A program made the position numbers and the translations under genes. Below the pieces are notes generated by a model that saw only the letters and a list, made by a program, of their open reading frames with translations, did no database searches and had not been told where the DNA came from. A stretch of 64,000 nt of DNA, from positions 1,309,183 to 1,373,182 of the forward strand of contig NZ_CP007452.1 in NCBI RefSeq assembly GCF_000597865.1. Reading direction: 5' to 3'. Below, piece by piece: positions 28,220 to 37,697 of the stretch; position 1 is the stretch's first letter, and each line of letters begins with the position of its first letter. Source of the DNA: Peptoclostridium acidaminophilum DSM 3953 (lineage in GTDB: Bacteria; Bacillota; Clostridia; Peptostreptococcales; Peptostreptococcaceae).

Positions 28220-28777
28220 TTATACCTCCATTATTTCCTGTTCCTTCTTGTCAGAAAGTTCGTCTATAAGCTTAACATGGGCATCAGTTATCTTCTGTAT
28301 CTCGTCCTGGGCTCTTTTTGATTCATCTTCAGCTATTTCGCCGTTTTTTTCCATCTTCTTGACTTTCTCATTGGCAGTTCTACGCTCGTTTCTAATTGCA
28401 ACCTTGGCGTTTTCTCCTGTTTTTCCAACGAGCTTTACAAGATCTTTTCTTCTTTCTTCCGTAAGCTGCGGCACTGATATTCTTATAGTTTTGCCGTCGT
28501 TTGTAGGATTGAATCCAAGGTCGGAATTCATTATAGCCTTTTCGATATCCCTCACAGCAGTGGCATCCCATGGCTGTATAAGTATAGCCCTTGGCTCAGG
28601 CGTTGACACGCCGGCCATCTGCTTGAGCGGAGTTGGCGTTCCGTAATAGTCCACTATTATTTTGTCAAGCATCTTTGGGTTTGCCCTTCCCGCTCTTATT
28701 ACAGAAAGGTCGTCCTTGAAAACAGAAATAGTTTTTTCCATTTTTTCTTTTAGTTCATTGATAAGTTCCAGGCTCAT
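28220..28777 (-). CDS. frr: Ribosome recycling factor
   Basis: Splits post-termination ribosomes together with EF-G. The 185-aa product matches the family length, with the RAGRANP motif near residues 29-35, YYGTPTPLKQMA and the C-terminal helix ending in a KKEQEIMEV tail. The ATG follows GGAGGAATAGT. It is downstream of pyrH, the conserved rpsB-tsf-pyrH-frr order. Confidence 0.97.
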   Translation of the reverse strand: MSLELINELKEKMEKTISVFKDDLSVIRAGRANPKMLDKIIVDYYGTPTPLKQMAGVSTPEPRAILIQPWDATAVRDIEKAIMNSDLGFNPTNDGKTIRISVPQLTEERRKDLVKLVGKTGENAKVAIRNERRTANEKVKKMEKNGEIAEDESKRAQDEIQKITDAHVKLIDELSDKKEQEIMEV

Positions 28778-28789
28778 ACTATTCCTCCT

Positions 28790-29497
<708 letters not shown>

Positions 29498-29554
29498 TTA
29501 AAATCCTCTCCCAACTGTCTTTTCAATTAGTCCTTCGCTGTACAATTTTCTCTG

Positions 29555-29580
29555 AAAAAAGAGAACACCACAGTGTTCTC
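29555..29580 (-). terminator. Intrinsic terminator of tsf
   Basis: GAGAACAC/GTGTTCTC 8-bp stem (29580-29573 with 29568-29561), TGTG loop and six T, 10 bases after the tsf stop. Confidence 0.9.
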
Positions 29581-29589
29581 CTTTTTTAA

Positions 29590-30507
29590 TTATTTTTTTA
29601 ATTGCTTTGCTACTTCTTCAGCAAAATCTTCTGATTTTTTCTCGATTCCTTCTCCAACCTCGAATCTTACCATGTTTACTAGCTCTATAGACTTGCCCAG
29701 CTTTTTAGCTTCCGCGTCTATATATTTTGCTATAGTAACGTCTGGATTCTTAACGAATGACTGCTCGAGAACACAAACCTCGTTTATTTGCTTGTTAAGT
29801 CTTCCAACAACCATCTTTTCAACTATTTCAGCAGGTTTTCCTTCATTTAGAGCTTGCTGAGTAAGTATTTGCTTTTCATGCTCCAGGTATTCCTGATCTA
29901 CATCATTTCTTGATATATATTTAGGATTCATGGCAGCTATTTGCATAGCAACGTCTTTTCCAACTTCTGCAACTTCAGCTGCTGACGCATCAGTTTTAAG
30001 CTCTACCAGAACGCCTATCTTTCCAGCGCCGTGTATGTATCCAACAGTTCTTGTTCCCTGGCCTTCGAATTTAGCAAATCTTCTTATGTTCATGTTTTCG
30101 CCTATTGTTGCTATTTTTGAGTTTAGTGTTTCCTGAACTGTTTCTGCGCTTCCTGCGAAGTTTGAAGCTAGCAGTTCTTCAACAGTTGCTACGTTTGACG
30201 AAAGTACCATTCCTGCAACATCGCTTACAAACGTCTTGAACTCGGCGTTTTTAGCAACAAAGTCAGTCTCGGAGTTTACTTCAACTATTGCAGCCTTAGT
30301 TCCATCTTCAGATATGCACATGTCTACAAGGCCCTCAGAAGCAACTCTGTCTGATTTTTTAGCGGCTTTTGCTAGTCCTTTTTCTCTTAGAAGGTCTATC
30401 GCTTTTTCCATATCTCCTTCAGTTTCCTGAAGTGCTTTTTTACAGTCCATCATACCTGCGCCAGTTTTTTCTCTAAGTTCTTTTACCATTGATGCCGAAA
30501 TTTCCAT
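29590..30507 (-). CDS. tsf: Elongation factor Ts
   Basis: Nucleotide exchange factor for EF-Tu. The 305-aa product has the N-terminal UBA-like domain (VKELREKTGAGMMDCKKAL), the TDFVAKN motif that contacts EF-Tu (about 79-85), and two core subdomains. The ATG follows GGAGATCAC. It is cotranscribed with rpsB, with a hairpin in the 76-base gap. Confidence 0.97.
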   Translation of the reverse strand: MEISASMVKELREKTGAGMMDCKKALQETEGDMEKAIDLLREKGLAKAAKKSDRVASEGLVDMCISEDGTKAAIVEVNSETDFVAKNAEFKTFVSDVAGMVLSSNVATVEELLASNFAGSAETVQETLNSKIATIGENMNIRRFAKFEGQGTRTVGYIHGAGKIGVLVELKTDASAAEVAEVGKDVAMQIAAMNPKYISRNDVDQEYLEHEKQILTQQALNEGKPAEIVEKMVVGRLNKQINEVCVLEQSFVKNPDVTIAKYIDAEAKKLGKSIELVNMVRFEVGEGIEKKSEDFAEEVAKQLKK

Positions 30508-30534
30508 GTGATCTCCTCCATATATATTATTAAA

Positions 30535-30558
30535 GGTAAGGGAAGAATCTCCCTTACC
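30535..30558 (-). terminator. Hairpin between rpsB and tsf
   Basis: GGTAAGGGA/TCCCTTACC perfect 9-bp stem with a 6-base loop, followed by TTTAATAATAT. It is probably a partial terminator or processing site that sets the S2 to EF-Ts ratio. Confidence 0.6.
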
Positions 30559-30583
30559 CGTAGTATTATCGACTTATATTTAA

Positions 30584-31312
30584 TTATTCTTCAACCTGAA
30601 CTGGAGCAACCTCTTGCTCTTCTACAGGCATCTCTTGTCTTGCAAGTATTATAGCATCAGCCATAGTAGCAGTTATAAGCTTAACAGCCCTTATAGCGTC
30701 ATCATTTCCTGGTATAGGGTAATCCATCTCATCTGGATCGCAGTTAGTGTCTACTATTCCCACAACTGGAATTCCAAGTTTGTGTGCCTCTTTAACAGCT
30801 ATTCTTTCTTTTCTTGGGTCAACTATGAAAATAACCGCAGGAAGCTCAGGCATGTCTTTTATACCATTCAGGTATTTTTCAAGCTTGCCTTTTTCAGCTT
30901 TTAGCTTTATAACCTCTTTCTTTGGAAGCACGGCAAAAGTTCCATCTTCTTCCATTTTATCGAGTTCTCTAAGCCTGTCTATCCTGATTTTTATTGTCTT
31001 GTGGTTTGTAAGCATTCCGCCTAGCCATCTTTCGTTGACATAGAACATGTTGCATCTTTCAGCTTCTTGCTTTATAGCCTCTTGAGCCTGCTTTTTAGTT
31101 CCTACGAAAAGAACCGGCTTTCCAGTCTCAGCAGCTTCCTTTACGAATCTGTAAGCCTCTTCTACCTTCTTAACAGTCTTTTGAAGGTCTATTATATATA
31201 TTCCGTTTCTTTCTGTGAAGATGTACTTTGCCATCTTAGGGTTCCATCTTCTAGTCTGGTGTCCAAAGTGAACACCTGCTTCAAGTAGCTGTTTCATGCT
31301 GATTACTGCCAT
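30584..31312 (-). CDS. rpsB: 30S ribosomal protein S2
   Basis: Small-subunit protein at the head-platform junction. The 242-aa product begins [27 protein letters not shown], the normal S2 N-terminus, and has the VDTNCDPD and PGNDDAIRA motifs. I start at ATG 31312 after AGGAGG; the frame continues another 22 codons upstream, but that extension is leader sequence. Its promoter lies about 110 bases upstream. Confidence 0.97.
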   Translation of the reverse strand: MAVISMKQLLEAGVHFGHQTRRWNPKMAKYIFTERNGIYIIDLQKTVKKVEEAYRFVKEAAETGKPVLFVGTKKQAQEAIKQEAERCNMFYVNERWLGGMLTNHKTIKIRIDRLRELDKMEEDGTFAVLPKKEVIKLKAEKGKLEKYLNGIKDMPELPAVIFIVDPRKERIAVKEAHKLGIPVVGIVDTNCDPDEMDYPIPGNDDAIRAVKLITATMADAIILARQEMPVEEQEVAPVQVEE

Positions 31313-31350
31313 TTTGTTTCCTCCTATTTTGGTTTGTCCTCCGCCTTGCT

Positions 31351-31365
31351 CATTTCCCTGAAATG
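31351..31365 (-). promoter_or_regulatory. Short hairpin in rpsB leader
   Basis: CATTTC/GAAATG perfect 6-bp stem with a 3-base loop in the ~100-base leader, about 40 bases before the S2 start. It is a candidate for S2 autoregulation; the evidence is structural only. Confidence 0.35.
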
Positions 31366-31421
31366 CCTGTCTTGGCACCTTCTCAGGAATTACAAAGCGT
31401 GCGTATTCTTTTACCTTTGAT

Positions 31422-31450
31422 AGTATAGCACAATGCTAATGTTTTTACAA
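31422..31450 (-). promoter_or_regulatory. Sigma-A promoter of rpsB-tsf
   Basis: TTGTAA (31450-31445), a 17-base spacer and TATACT (31427-31422). It separates the ribosomal block from the flagellar run; no terminator is visible between it and fapA. Confidence 0.82.
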
Positions 31451-31507
31451 TATTTTTATGTTATAAATAATCTTGCCTGTTAATACGACCGGAAAAATTT
31501 TCAAGCC

Positions 31508-32917
31508 CTATATTACTCTGCTTTTTATGCAGCTGTCTTCGAGATAAAACTCGCTCGACTTCATCTCGTTTCTTACGTACATCACCTGGTTGCCTATGGT
31601 AAGCCTTACTCCCGGATACACCGTATCCCTGACCTTCAGGCTGGATGCTATTATATCCTGCATCTGACTTTGAATCCTTTCTATCTCGCCATTTAGTATT
31701 TTCAGCTTGTCCGCCAGGCCATTGTATACAGAGACCGTTTTTTCAAGGAGCCGCTTCTTCTTTTCGTCCATTTCACCCCTCGAAATTGAGGTTTTGAATG
31801 CGTTAAGACTTTTGCAAATGTCGCCGAGGTTTTTCTCGACAAACTCTTTTTCATCAACATATGCCTGCAGCTTGATTTTGAGGTTTTCATCAACACCCAA
31901 TTCTATTACGGTCTTTGTTCCCATGGGTGAACCGATTGTTGTAGCTGTAATCTCTTTCTTTACAAGCACCTCTCCGCCTGCCAGAAGCGCTTTTTTCCCT
32001 GTCAATTTCAAGCTTCCCATGCAACTGATGTTGCTGTGCATAACAAAATCTGCTGTGATATCGCCCTCTGCTATTATTTTCTTAGCATTTTCAACGAATC
32101 TGCATATGAGATTGCCATTTGAGTGAACGCTTGCCTTGTCATTTCCCTGTATGCCACCCTCAATTACGACATCTCCCGACGATACGAGAATTGCACCTTC
32201 CACTACACCGCGAACCAGAATGTTTCCTTCCGCCTGGACAAGAAAACCCGTCTTCACATCGCCATTCACCACCACGTCGCCGTTAAATCTTATATTGCCA
32301 GTAGAATTGTCTACGTCTTTTTCGATAATAATAGTTTTATTTACAGAAATACGGCCGTCCTTATAGTCAACGCTGCCGTCACAATCACTTATTAGCATTG
32401 AGCCATCAGGCGAAACACTTACGTTTTTTCCAACTTTATATTCAATTTTTTTGCCATCAGGCGCCGGGATTTCCTCTCCTGATATATTCATGCCGCTTTC
32501 CCCATTTGTCAGCGGCTCTTTTATAGCAAGTATGTAGCCTTTGTTTACATTTTCTATTTTGTTGAGCTCTTTAAAATCGATTCTGCCGTGGCTGTCAATT
32601 TGGGGATCCCTTTTTACACTTTCCCTGAAGTTCAGATTTATCTTTTCGTCCTTGCCGCATACCTTGTCGCGGCCACTTGCCACTTTCACCCTTGCGTTGT
32701 ATGTTTTTTTCTCGGAAATCTCTTTTACAGCTTTAAAGTCAATGCCATATACAACCTTGTTTTTTTCTAAAAATCGGATTATCTCCTGTTCTTCCACGCA
32801 GCGCTGCTCGCTGCCTTGCTTGCTGATTTCAATGAATGCCTCCAGCTTATCCTTTGTTATGTCCAGTCTGAATAGCATTCCGTCGCATTCCTCTTTAATC
32901 GTAAAATAATTTGCCAT
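31508..32917 (-). CDS. fapA: FapA (DUF342) family protein
   Basis: Member of the polymer-binding-like FapA/DUF342 family, often encoded beside flagellar or sigma-factor genes; its molecular role is poorly known. The 469-aa product has a lysine/glutamate-rich N-terminal domain (1-150), a central repetitive beta-helix-like region (about 175-330, many GDV/GNI/VEG turns), and a C-terminal coiled coil (about 340-430). The ATG follows AAGGAGG. It is the last gene of the flagellar run, 13 bases after fliA, so a motility-linked role is likely. Confidence 0.85.
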   Translation of the reverse strand: MANYFTIKEECDGMLFRLDITKDKLEAFIEISKQGSEQRCVEEQEIIRFLEKNKVVYGIDFKAVKEISEKKTYNARVKVASGRDKVCGKDEKINLNFRESVKRDPQIDSHGRIDFKELNKIENVNKGYILAIKEPLTNGESGMNISGEEIPAPDGKKIEYKVGKNVSVSPDGSMLISDCDGSVDYKDGRISVNKTIIIEKDVDNSTGNIRFNGDVVVNGDVKTGFLVQAEGNILVRGVVEGAILVSSGDVVIEGGIQGNDKASVHSNGNLICRFVENAKKIIAEGDITADFVMHSNISCMGSLKLTGKKALLAGGEVLVKKEITATTIGSPMGTKTVIELGVDENLKIKLQAYVDEKEFVEKNLGDICKSLNAFKTSISRGEMDEKKKRLLEKTVSVYNGLADKLKILNGEIERIQSQMQDIIASSLKVRDTVYPGVRLTIGNQVMYVRNEMKSSEFYLEDSCIKSRVI

Positions 32918-32930
32918 GATAACCTCCTTT

Positions 32931-33665
32931 CTAGAAAGCTGCTTTTAACTTGATAATCGCCTTGCTGTGTATTTGCGAAATCCTGGATTCTGTGACTTTG
33001 AGCAAACAGGCAATTTCCTTGTATGCCAGCTCTCTGTTGTAATAAAGGTCAAGTACAAGTTGCTCTCTATCGTTTAGTCTTTTTATTCCCCGTTTCAAGT
33101 TTTCGAGCAGTTCCTTTTTTATCAGAGCTTCCTCAGGTGTAGCATTTGCAATATCTCGTACTTGGAGCTTGTAGCTTTCGCTTAATTCGTCTTCTAACGA
33201 TATAATGTTGAAGCTGCACGTTTCAGAAAGCATTTTGTTCACATCATCGCCTGTCTTTCCAAGCTGCGATGCAATTTCATCTATCGTTGGCTCCCTGCCA
33301 AGCTCCCTTTCGAGCTTGGAGTACGCCTCCTTGAGCAGCTTCGACTTTTGCCTGACAGAACGCGGAACCCAGTCAAGGCTTCTGATCTGGTCGATTATTG
33401 CTCCTCGTATCCTTATCGTCGAGTACGTTTCAAACTTGGTATCCTTAGCGGGGTCATACCTTTCGATGGCGTCTATGAGTCCTATCACGCCGTAGCTCAC
33501 AAGATCCTCATACTCAATGTTCGATGCGTAGAAATTGTAAAGTCTTGCTGCTATTATCTTCACCAGCTCTATATATCGTAGTATCAGAGTTTCCCTAAGC
33601 TCCTTGACTTTTGCCTCACATTTACAGGTCTTGTATATCTCCCACAGCTCATTCTCACCAATCAT
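32931..33665 (-). CDS. fliA: RNA polymerase sigma factor FliA/SigD (sigma-28)
   Basis: Directs transcription of late flagellar genes such as flagellin. The 244-aa product has region 2 (YEDLVSYGVIGLIDAIERYD...FETYSTIRIRGAIIDQIRSLDWVPRSVR), region 3, and region 4 with a helix-turn-helix (AYKEIACLLKVTESRISQIH). The RSLDWVPRSVR stretch is typical of FliA/WhiG rather than SigB-type factors. It lies near the end of the flagellar operon, as sigD does in Bacillus. No FlgM anti-sigma gene is in the window. Confidence 0.94.
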   Translation of the reverse strand: MIGENELWEIYKTCKCEAKVKELRETLILRYIELVKIIAARLYNFYASNIEYEDLVSYGVIGLIDAIERYDPAKDTKFETYSTIRIRGAIIDQIRSLDWVPRSVRQKSKLLKEAYSKLERELGREPTIDEIASQLGKTGDDVNKMLSETCSFNIISLEDELSESYKLQVRDIANATPEEALIKKELLENLKRGIKRLNDREQLVLDLYYNRELAYKEIACLLKVTESRISQIHSKAIIKLKAAF

Positions 33666-33679
33666 AACTTAAACCTCGG

Positions 33680-34015
33680 CTATTTTATATTGTTTATATC
33701 TTCGAGCCTGATTTCATCAAATAATTCTTCATCTTCCCCTGCTGGGTCTTTTAGAATATCCCTAAGCTCTTCGTCACCATTAACAGTCAAGTCAATTTCA
33801 TTCCCGCATATTTTAGTATTTTCAATGCTATCTGAGAATTCCAGCCTGATCTTATTGATGAGCATGGCGCTTATGTTCAAGCACACCAGCAGCATAGCTG
33901 TGTCCGTCAAAAAATCTGTGACTGCAAAATTCCTGTTGAAGATTATAGTAATCAGAGTGTAAAGCGCCACAGTCAAATAATTCAATATTCCCAAAATGAA
34001 AAGACTGTTCTTCAC
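33680..34015 (-). CDS. Two-helix membrane protein of unknown function
   Basis: A 111-aa product between cheD and fliA that I do not recognise. It has two hydrophobic helices (about residues 5-25 and 31-54) and a long acidic cytoplasmic-type tail (from about 60, many D and E, ending EDINNIK). Starts at GTG 34015 after AAAAGGAG. Spacing to both neighbours is operon-like. In Bacillus the comparable region carries swrB next to sigD, but I see no sequence support for calling it SwrB. Possible roles are motility regulation or flagellar assembly. Confidence 0.75.
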   Translation of the reverse strand: MKNSLFILGILNYLTVALYTLITIIFNRNFAVTDFLTDTAMLLVCLNISAMLINKIRLEFSDSIENTKICGNEIDLTVNGDEELRDILKDPAGEDEELFDEIRLEDINNIK

Positions 34016-34036
34016 TGTTTTGCTCCTTTTGTTTTT

Positions 34037-34525
34037 CTATATTATTTTTGTGCCCTTTCCTACGCTTCTTATTTTGAGATCTCCATTGCTGCAGCTAAAC
34101 TCTATAGTTCTACCGTAGTTGCCCAGGGTATCTTCGGCAATGATTGGAATTCTAAGCTCGCCAAGCTTTTCCTTCACCGCATCCACATTCCTCTGTCCGA
34201 TATTAAGGGTCGTGCCTTTAGCCGCTATGCTGAACATTTGGGCCCCACCCGCAATTTTTGCAATAATTCTGCCCTTTATAGCTCCCATTTTGACAATCTC
34301 GTAGAGCATTTCCTCAAGAGCGGTGTCTGCGAATTTTGCCTTGTTTGCGTTGTTTTTTATCTCCTTGCTCGAAGGCAGCATTATATGCGCCATGCCGCCG
34401 ATTCTCTTGAATTTGTCATACAGCACAATTCCAACGCATGAACCCAGCCCAAGTGTTACAAGCACATCATCGCCGGTTCCTATCTTGTAGTCAGCCATTC
34501 CCACCTTTATATATTCGTTATTCAT
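34037..34525 (-). CDS. cheD: Chemoreceptor glutamine deamidase CheD
   Basis: Deamidates receptor glutamines and, with CheC, tunes receptor activity. The 162-aa product has the catalytic Cys30 (LGLGSCVGIVLYD) and His47 (GGMAHIMLPSS). It overlaps cheC by 8 bases, the usual CheC-CheD coupling. Confidence 0.95.
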   Translation of the reverse strand: MNNEYIKVGMADYKIGTGDDVLVTLGLGSCVGIVLYDKFKRIGGMAHIMLPSSKEIKNNANKAKFADTALEEMLYEIVKMGAIKGRIIAKIAGGAQMFSIAAKGTTLNIGQRNVDAVKEKLGELRIPIIAEDTLGNYGRTIEFSCSNGDLKIRSVGKGTKII

Positions 34526-35141
34526 CTATGGGCACTCCCAGATTGCTAAAGAGCCGCTTGAAGGAATCCAGGTCTGGCATGAAATAAAGATTTCCGACTA
34601 TTTCATTATCCCCTTCGAGAATCTTGTTTTCAATTAATATTATTCTGTCGCTTACCTCGCTGTATTCAATGGCCGGAACGCTCAGTATGGATGCGGCCAT
34701 GTCTATACTAACAGATGGGACTGACATTTGGATGTTGAGATTTGATAGCTGTGAAATTGAATTTATATAAGAACTTGAGAGAATGTTCCCAATTTCCTGT
34801 ATGGCTGACATTTCCATTTCGCTGTAAAAATCATTTTCGCTTACTCCGCCAAGAAGTATTTTTATCAGGTGGTCAGCCGACGGCTTGTCAAGCACCAGCA
34901 TTATATTTCCGCTGATGTCTCCCCAAAACTTTACATATACTCCTACTATAAGCATCTCTGCGGTTTCCACCGTGTTAACAATTTTTTCCGTCTCTATAAC
35001 TTCTATTACAGGTACTTCCATGTCTACTTTTTTGTTTATGATCTGAGAAAGCGCAGTAAGCGCATTACCTGCTCCTATATTGCCGACCTCTTTTAATACG
35101 TCCAGATAGTAACTATTAGCAGTTAAGTCCATAATGCTCAT
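34518..35141 (-). CDS. cheC: CheY-P phosphatase CheC
   Basis: Dephosphorylates CheY-P and is activated by CheD. The 207-aa product has the paired phosphatase patterns (DVLKEVGNIGAGNALTAL and MSAIQEIGNILSSSYINSI, each with the conserved E..N pair). Its ATG shares one base with the cheW stop (TAATG). FliY carries a second CheC-like domain in this operon. Confidence 0.95.
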   Translation of the reverse strand: MSIMDLTANSYYLDVLKEVGNIGAGNALTALSQIINKKVDMEVPVIEVIETEKIVNTVETAEMLIVGVYVKFWGDISGNIMLVLDKPSADHLIKILLGGVSENDFYSEMEMSAIQEIGNILSSSYINSISQLSNLNIQMSVPSVSIDMAASILSVPAIEYSEVSDRIILIENKILEGDNEIVGNLYFMPDLDSFKRLFSNLGVPIDE

Positions 35142-35569
35142 TACACCCCTATTATCTTATGTACATCCAATATTATTATTACACGATCAGTATCTTTTGC
35201 TATGCCTCTGACAAAACCGTCATTGAAATTGTCTGCGACTATGCTTATGTCTATATCTTCAGTTTCTATATCTTTTACTTCAGATGCTGAATCCACTATG
35301 AATCCAATCATCATCTCGTCAATTCTGTTTATTATTATTCTCTTGTCCGCAAACGAGTCTGCCATGGGAAGATTGAAACGCTCCCTGAGGTCAACCACCG
35401 GAACAATGTCCCCTCGCAGGTTTATTACGCCTTTAACATATACTTCGGCCTTTGGAACTCTCGTTATATCCATCATTTTTTCGATCGTTTCGACATGGTT
35501 TATTCCAATTCCGTAAAATTCATTCTCCAGCTTGAATATGACGTACTTGTTTGCAACAGCGCTGTCCAA
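35141..35569 (-). CDS. cheW: Chemotaxis coupling protein CheW
   Basis: Links receptors to CheA in the signalling array. The 142-aa product has the CheW fold: YVIFKLENEFYGI at the start, VKGVINLRGDIVPVVDLRERF in the centre and DIETEDIDI near the end. The start is TTG 35569, 11 bases after GGAG. Confidence 0.95.
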   Translation of the reverse strand: MDSAVANKYVIFKLENEFYGIGINHVETIEKMMDITRVPKAEVYVKGVINLRGDIVPVVDLRERFNLPMADSFADKRIIINRIDEMMIGFIVDSASEVKDIETEDIDISIVADNFNDGFVRGIAKDTDRVIIILDVHKIIGV

Positions 35570-35591
35570 ATTGTATCACACTCCATATAAT

Positions 35592-37694
35592 TTAATTGAA
35601 TAGCGAATTGGTGTCTATTATTAGCGCCACACTTCCATTTCCAAGTATTGTAGCTCCTGCGACAAAGTTTATGCCTTTTAGGTACTTGCCAAGTGACTTG
35701 ATTACTATCTCCTGCTGTCCTATGAGATCATCTACTATTATTCCAAGGTCTCTTTCACCTTTTTTGACCACTATGACATTTATGTCATTTTTGTCTCTTT
35801 CCCTGGCTCCGGCTTCAAGCACATCCCCCAGGTCGACAAGCGGAAGTGTCTTTCCGCGGTATAGGACTATGTCCCTGCCTTCAACGCTTCTTATCTTGTC
35901 TTTTTCTATGTTTGTGATTTCCTTTATGTTGTTGAGGGGAATAGCATACTTTTCATCACCAACCATGATCAGGAGCGCTTGAATTATTGCAAGCGTGAGC
36001 GGAAGCCTTATTATAAACTTGCTCCCCAAATTTCTTTCGGTTTCTATTTCGATTATGCCTCCGAGAGATTCAATCTTCGTCTTGACAACATCAAGCCCAA
36101 CGCCTCTTCCCGATATGTCCGAAATCTTATCAGCCGTGCTAAAGCCAGGCATCAGCACAAGGCTTGCTATTTCCTTTTCATCCATGCTCTCTAGCTTCTC
36201 ATGCGTTACAATCTCTTTTTCTAAGGCCTTTTGCCTGATCTTTTCAATGTCAAGGCCTGATCCATCATCGGCAACCTCTATGACTACGTTGTTTCCGTCA
36301 GGATATGCAAGCAGCTTGAGCGTACCCACCTCGGACTTGTTAAGCTTTGCTCTGATATCTGGCTTTTCGATTCCATGGTCCAAAGAGTTTCTAAGCAGGT
36401 GTATTAGCGGATCGCCTATCTCGTCTATTACCGTCCTGTCGACCTCAGTTTCCTCTCCTGACATTATCAATTCCACTTCTTTGTTTAGGCTCTTTGAAAG
36501 ATCCCTTATCATTCTTGGGAATCTGTTGAAAACCCTTTCAATAGGTACCATTCGTACCTTCATCACCGCGTCATGGAGGTTTGTGGTTATTGTTTCAAGA
36601 TACTCAATGGCGTCGTTTGCATTTTGATTTTTCGACCCGATCTCGATATCCTCCAGCCTCGTCTTAACGATTATGAGCTCACTGACTAGATTCATAAGGT
36701 TATCGAGTCTGTTTATATCTACTCTTACAGTTTTGCCAACCTTACCTTTTCTGTTTGATGTCTGTTCGCCCTCTTCCTGCGCCTCATCGGTCTTCGCTTC
36801 AATCTCGATTTCCTTTTGTTGCATGCTTTTTTTGCTGCTCTCGGCCTCTTTTGCTATGCTGGTTTTTTCAATGGCCTCTTCCAACATGTCAACCTCAAGC
36901 GCTTCCGGCAGAGCAGCCAGAGGCTGCTCTGCCATCTCTTCCATTGTTATATCTTCCGCAGAATATTCGCAAACCGTGGCATCCTTAACTTCCGAGATGT
37001 TTAGTATCTTGTTTCTTAGTTCATCAACTTTAATGCTTGTAACTACTATGAGTTCGAATTCCAAGTCGAATTTTTCATCCTCTATGTCTTCTGTGGGTGG
37101 ATTTGAATATATTATTTCGCCGTTTTCTTCGATTGTTTTAAACACCAAAAATGCCCTGGCTGATTTGAGCATGCAGGTTTCATCCAGCATAACCTTTATT
37201 TTGTAAGATGTAAGGTTCTGAGCCTTTGCGCTCTTTATGACATTTGCTATGTATACCTCATTTTCTTTGCTTTGGCTGGACTCTGCTTCCTTAGCCTTGC
37301 TTTCCTCTTCAACAGCAAGCACATTTTCAAGCTTTTCAATCAAATCATCTATTGGCAGGCTGCCTTCTTTTCCGGTTGCTTCTATGCTTTTTATGAAGTT
37401 GTCTACCCTGTCTAGCACCTCAAACAGCAGGTCAACCATCTTTGTGTTTATGACAGCCTGGCCGCTCCTTATGTCATCGAGCAGATTCTCCATTTTGTGT
37501 GTGAGCTTAGCTGTTTTTTCAAATCCCATAGTTGCGGACATACCTTTTAGTGTGTGGGCTATTCTGAAAATCTCGTTTATTGTCTCTATGTTGGAAGGAT
37601 TGCTTTCAAGCTCAAGCAGATTGGTATTCAAGTTCTCCAAATGCTCTTTGGATTCATCTAGAAATATGTCTATGTACTGATCTAGTTCAAACAA
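35592..37694 (-). CDS. cheA: Chemotaxis histidine kinase CheA
   Basis: Receptor-coupled kinase that phosphorylates CheY and CheB. The 700-aa product has an Hpt domain with phospho-acceptor His47 (FRIAHTLKG), a P2-type CheY-binding region (about 150-255), a linker, a dimerisation domain (VDINRLDNLMNLVSELI), the ATPase domain with NSLDHGIE, DDGSGL and SGRGVGLD, and a C-terminal CheW-like domain. The start is TTG 37694, 7 bases after GGGGGTG at the cheB end. Confidence 0.96.
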   Translation of the reverse strand: MFELDQYIDIFLDESKEHLENLNTNLLELESNPSNIETINEIFRIAHTLKGMSATMGFEKTAKLTHKMENLLDDIRSGQAVINTKMVDLLFEVLDRVDNFIKSIEATGKEGSLPIDDLIEKLENVLAVEEESKAKEAESSQSKENEVYIANVIKSAKAQNLTSYKIKVMLDETCMLKSARAFLVFKTIEENGEIIYSNPPTEDIEDEKFDLEFELIVVTSIKVDELRNKILNISEVKDATVCEYSAEDITMEEMAEQPLAALPEALEVDMLEEAIEKTSIAKEAESSKKSMQQKEIEIEAKTDEAQEEGEQTSNRKGKVGKTVRVDINRLDNLMNLVSELIIVKTRLEDIEIGSKNQNANDAIEYLETITTNLHDAVMKVRMVPIERVFNRFPRMIRDLSKSLNKEVELIMSGEETEVDRTVIDEIGDPLIHLLRNSLDHGIEKPDIRAKLNKSEVGTLKLLAYPDGNNVVIEVADDGSGLDIEKIRQKALEKEIVTHEKLESMDEKEIASLVLMPGFSTADKISDISGRGVGLDVVKTKIESLGGIIEIETERNLGSKFIIRLPLTLAIIQALLIMVGDEKYAIPLNNIKEITNIEKDKIRSVEGRDIVLYRGKTLPLVDLGDVLEAGARERDKNDINVIVVKKGERDLGIIVDDLIGQQEIVIKSLGKYLKGINFVAGATILGNGSVALIIDTNSLFN

Positions 37695-37697
37695 AAT

